Shown here: positions 5,024 to 6,148 of the stretch, piece after piece
Layout: the number at the start of each line of letters is the position of its first letter
How positions within the stretch are numbered: position 1 is the stretch's first letter
Assembly (NCBI GenBank): GCA_025358235.1
Contig: JANYKH010000053.1
Span: 1 to 6,148 of the forward strand
DNA: 6,148 nucleotides
Source of the DNA: Chloroflexota bacterium
GTDB taxonomy: Bacteria > Chloroflexota > Dehalococcoidia > Dehalococcoidales > RBG-16-60-22
Reading direction: 5' to 3'
Position numbers and translations under genes: made by a program
Notes under the pieces: model-generated
What the model saw: only the letters and a program-made list of their open reading frames with translations
Told to the model about the DNA's origin: nothing
Databases searched by the model: none

Positions 5024-5695
5024 TCAATCCTCGATTTCGGCTTTGATCCGTTTTAATTCATCACGGGAGTTTCTCTGCGTGATACCAATTCTGAGCAAAA
5101 GAACGTAAAACACCGTAAAAGCCGTCAAACACACCATTAAAGTCATCAACATTGAGGGCGCCAACCCGCCGGTAAAAATAACTGGACTGGGATGCTGCGT
5201 GCGCCAGAGAGTAATTGCCAACGCCACAATCGGGACATCAAGGAAGCCGATAATGCCCACCACCGCCGCAAAACGCGCCCCCCGGGATTCCTGCGAAGCG
5301 TAACCGCGCACCAGCAAGTAGGCGATATATATCAGCCATAACACCAGGGCGGTAGTGAGGCGAGGTTCCCACACCCACCACGCGCCCCATATCGGTTTCG
5401 CCCAGATTGAACCGGTGACCAGCATCAAGGTCGTGAAAACCAGACCCGTTTCTGCCGCCGCGTGGGCTAACGTGTCCCATTTCAGGTCCCGCTGCCACAA
5501 ATAGCCGATGCTGCCGATGAATACAATCCCCATCGCCAGGAACGAGACCCAGGCTACCGGAACATGAAAATAGAAAATGCGCTGAACTGCGCCCATGGTA
5601 GCCTCGGTGGGCACGAATAAAAACACAAGGTACAGGGATGCGATCATCAACACCCCGGCGGTCCAGGCCAGCAGAAGATCTGTTTTCCCTTTCAT
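5024..5695 (-). CDS. ccmC: Cytochrome c maturation haem-handling protein CcmC
   Basis: This 223-residue membrane protein with about six helices presents haem to CcmE on the outer face of the membrane. Family landmarks are H44 in FYFHVPVAW and H168 in WRTQHP, the two conserved external His that ligate haem iron in CcmC. Between them is the tryptophan-rich WWD segment at 103-113, WGAWWVWEPRL. The aspartate that names this motif is replaced by E110. Further on are FLDVPIV (151-157) and a charged C-terminal tail. Length is close to the usual 220-250. AGGAG (5706-5702 on the minus strand) lies 6 bases before the ATG and overlaps the ccmB stop, with only 9 bp between the genes, so translational coupling is likely. 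ccmD follows after 27 bp. A CcsA/ResC-type protein is much less likely given the size and the flanking ccmB and ccmD. Confidence 0.95.
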   Translation of the reverse strand: MKGKTDLLLAWTAGVLMIASLYLVFLFVPTEATMGAVQRIFYFHVPVAWVSFLAMGIVFIGSIGYLWQRDLKWDTLAHAAAETGLVFTTLMLVTGSIWAKPIWGAWWVWEPRLTTALVLWLIYIAYLLVRGYASQESRGARFAAVVGIIGFLDVPIVALAITLWRTQHPSPVIFTGGLAPSMLMTLMVCLTAFTVFYVLLLRIGITQRNSRDELKRIKAEIED

Positions 5696-5704
5696 AGCTA
5701 ACTC

Positions 5705-6148
5705 CTATTCTTCGATAATGTAGGTAAAGGTGAGGAAAGAAGCCACCATAAACACCACATCGAAGGCGATGATGATATTCAGCCAGGAGCCGTATTCATC
5801 CCAGCCGCCCCCCGCTAGCGCCAGTCCCGAAGCCTTAACGGCGGAAATGATAATGGGGATGACGATAGGGAAGAAAAGCACGGGCAGCACCAGTTCACGG
5901 GCCCGCGTATTAATTGCCAGCCCTGAAAAAAGCGTCCCCACGCTGACAAACCCCAGAGTAGTTAAAAACGTCACAAGGAGTAATATCGGCGAGAGCAAGT
6001 TCAAGTTAAATAGAAAACTGAAGACAGGCAGCGCGACAACCTCGATGATGAGCATGAATACCAGGCTGCCCAGCGCCTTGCCAACATAAATGACCTCGCG
6101 GCTCACCGGGCAAGTCATCAGGCCCTCCAGGCACCCTTCTTCTTTTTC
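5705..6148 (-). CDS. ccmB: Haem exporter/ABC permease CcmB, C-terminal part (cut by the window edge)
   Basis: The last 147 residues of CcmB are visible; the reading frame stays open to the right edge, so the N-terminal third (roughly 75 residues by family length) lies outside. An internal ATG at 6118 is not the start, because the preceding codons (EKEEGCLEGL) are in frame and belong to the conserved segment before PVSREVIYVGK. CcmB is the membrane partner of the CcmA ATPase; the pair powers release of haem-bound CcmE from CcmC and CcmD. In the visible part there are about four hydrophobic helices (25-47, 52-78, 85-105 and 120-143, counted from the edge) and a conserved RARELVLPVLFFP at 82-94. 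It ends 9 bp before ccmC. A ccmA gene is expected just beyond the window. Confidence 0.93.
   Translation of the reverse strand, partial: EKEEGCLEGLMTCPVSREVIYVGKALGSLVFMLIIEVVALPVFSFLFNLNLLSPILLLVTFLTTLGFVSVGTLFSGLAINTRARELVLPVLFFPIVIPIIISAVKASGLALAGGGWDEYGSWLNIIIAFDVVFMVASFLTFTYIIEE

Noticed and set aside
1..6148. Search for CRISPR arrays, insertion-sequence ends, phage genes, toxin-antitoxin or defence modules
   Set aside because: No regularly spaced repeats, transposase motifs, integrase or paired small toxin/antitoxin genes are visible; all sizeable frames are explained by household families.

Overview
The window holds seven protein-coding genes (one cut by the right edge) from a bacterium of roughly even base composition by eye. 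There are no RNA genes, CRISPR arrays, insertion sequences or phage genes that I can see. The mix of a two-module zinc-ribbon protein of the zf-trcl type, a small HExxH metallopeptidase of the PF06262 type, a CcmC with a W-E-P-R-L-T core and a lone histone-deacetylase-fold enzyme suggests Chloroflexota, perhaps a Dehalococcoidia-like lineage. That placement is inference from protein style only; no marker gene is present.

Layout. (1) 69-1175 (+) is an acetoin-utilisation/histone deacetylase family zinc hydrolase. (2) 1178-2269 (-) is a sugar-nucleotide pyrophosphorylase with a C-terminal left-handed beta-helix; its stop lies 2 bp from that of gene 1, and a perfect 10-bp inverted repeat sits at the junction. 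(3) 2496-2792 (-) is a 98-residue double zinc-ribbon protein with a strong sigma-70-type promoter and a structured leader. (4) An AT-rich divergent intergenic region of about 415 bp follows. (5) 3208-3585 (+) is the metallopeptidase, followed 47 bp later by (6) 3633-4847 (+), a 12-helix MFS transporter. (7) 4844-6148 (-) is the end of a cytochrome c maturation operon, ccmB (partial), ccmC and a 50-residue ccmD. The last stop codon of this operon shares a TTAA with the MFS stop.

How the genes work together. Only ccmBCD is a clear functional unit: membrane components that handle haem for c-type cytochrome assembly, which implies respiratory c-type cytochromes in this organism. The metallopeptidase and MFS gene may share a transcript, but nothing ties their functions. 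The deacetylase, sugar nucleotidyltransferase and zinc-ribbon genes look like independent units.

I do not see a new multi-gene system. The most unusual element is the zinc-ribbon gene's upstream region. It has a near-consensus promoter with a dyad between its boxes, then a leader with two overlapping inverted repeats that look mutually exclusive, one reaching into the ribosome binding site. The second point of interest is the compact convergent junctions, where hairpins lie inside coding ends rather than in spacers.
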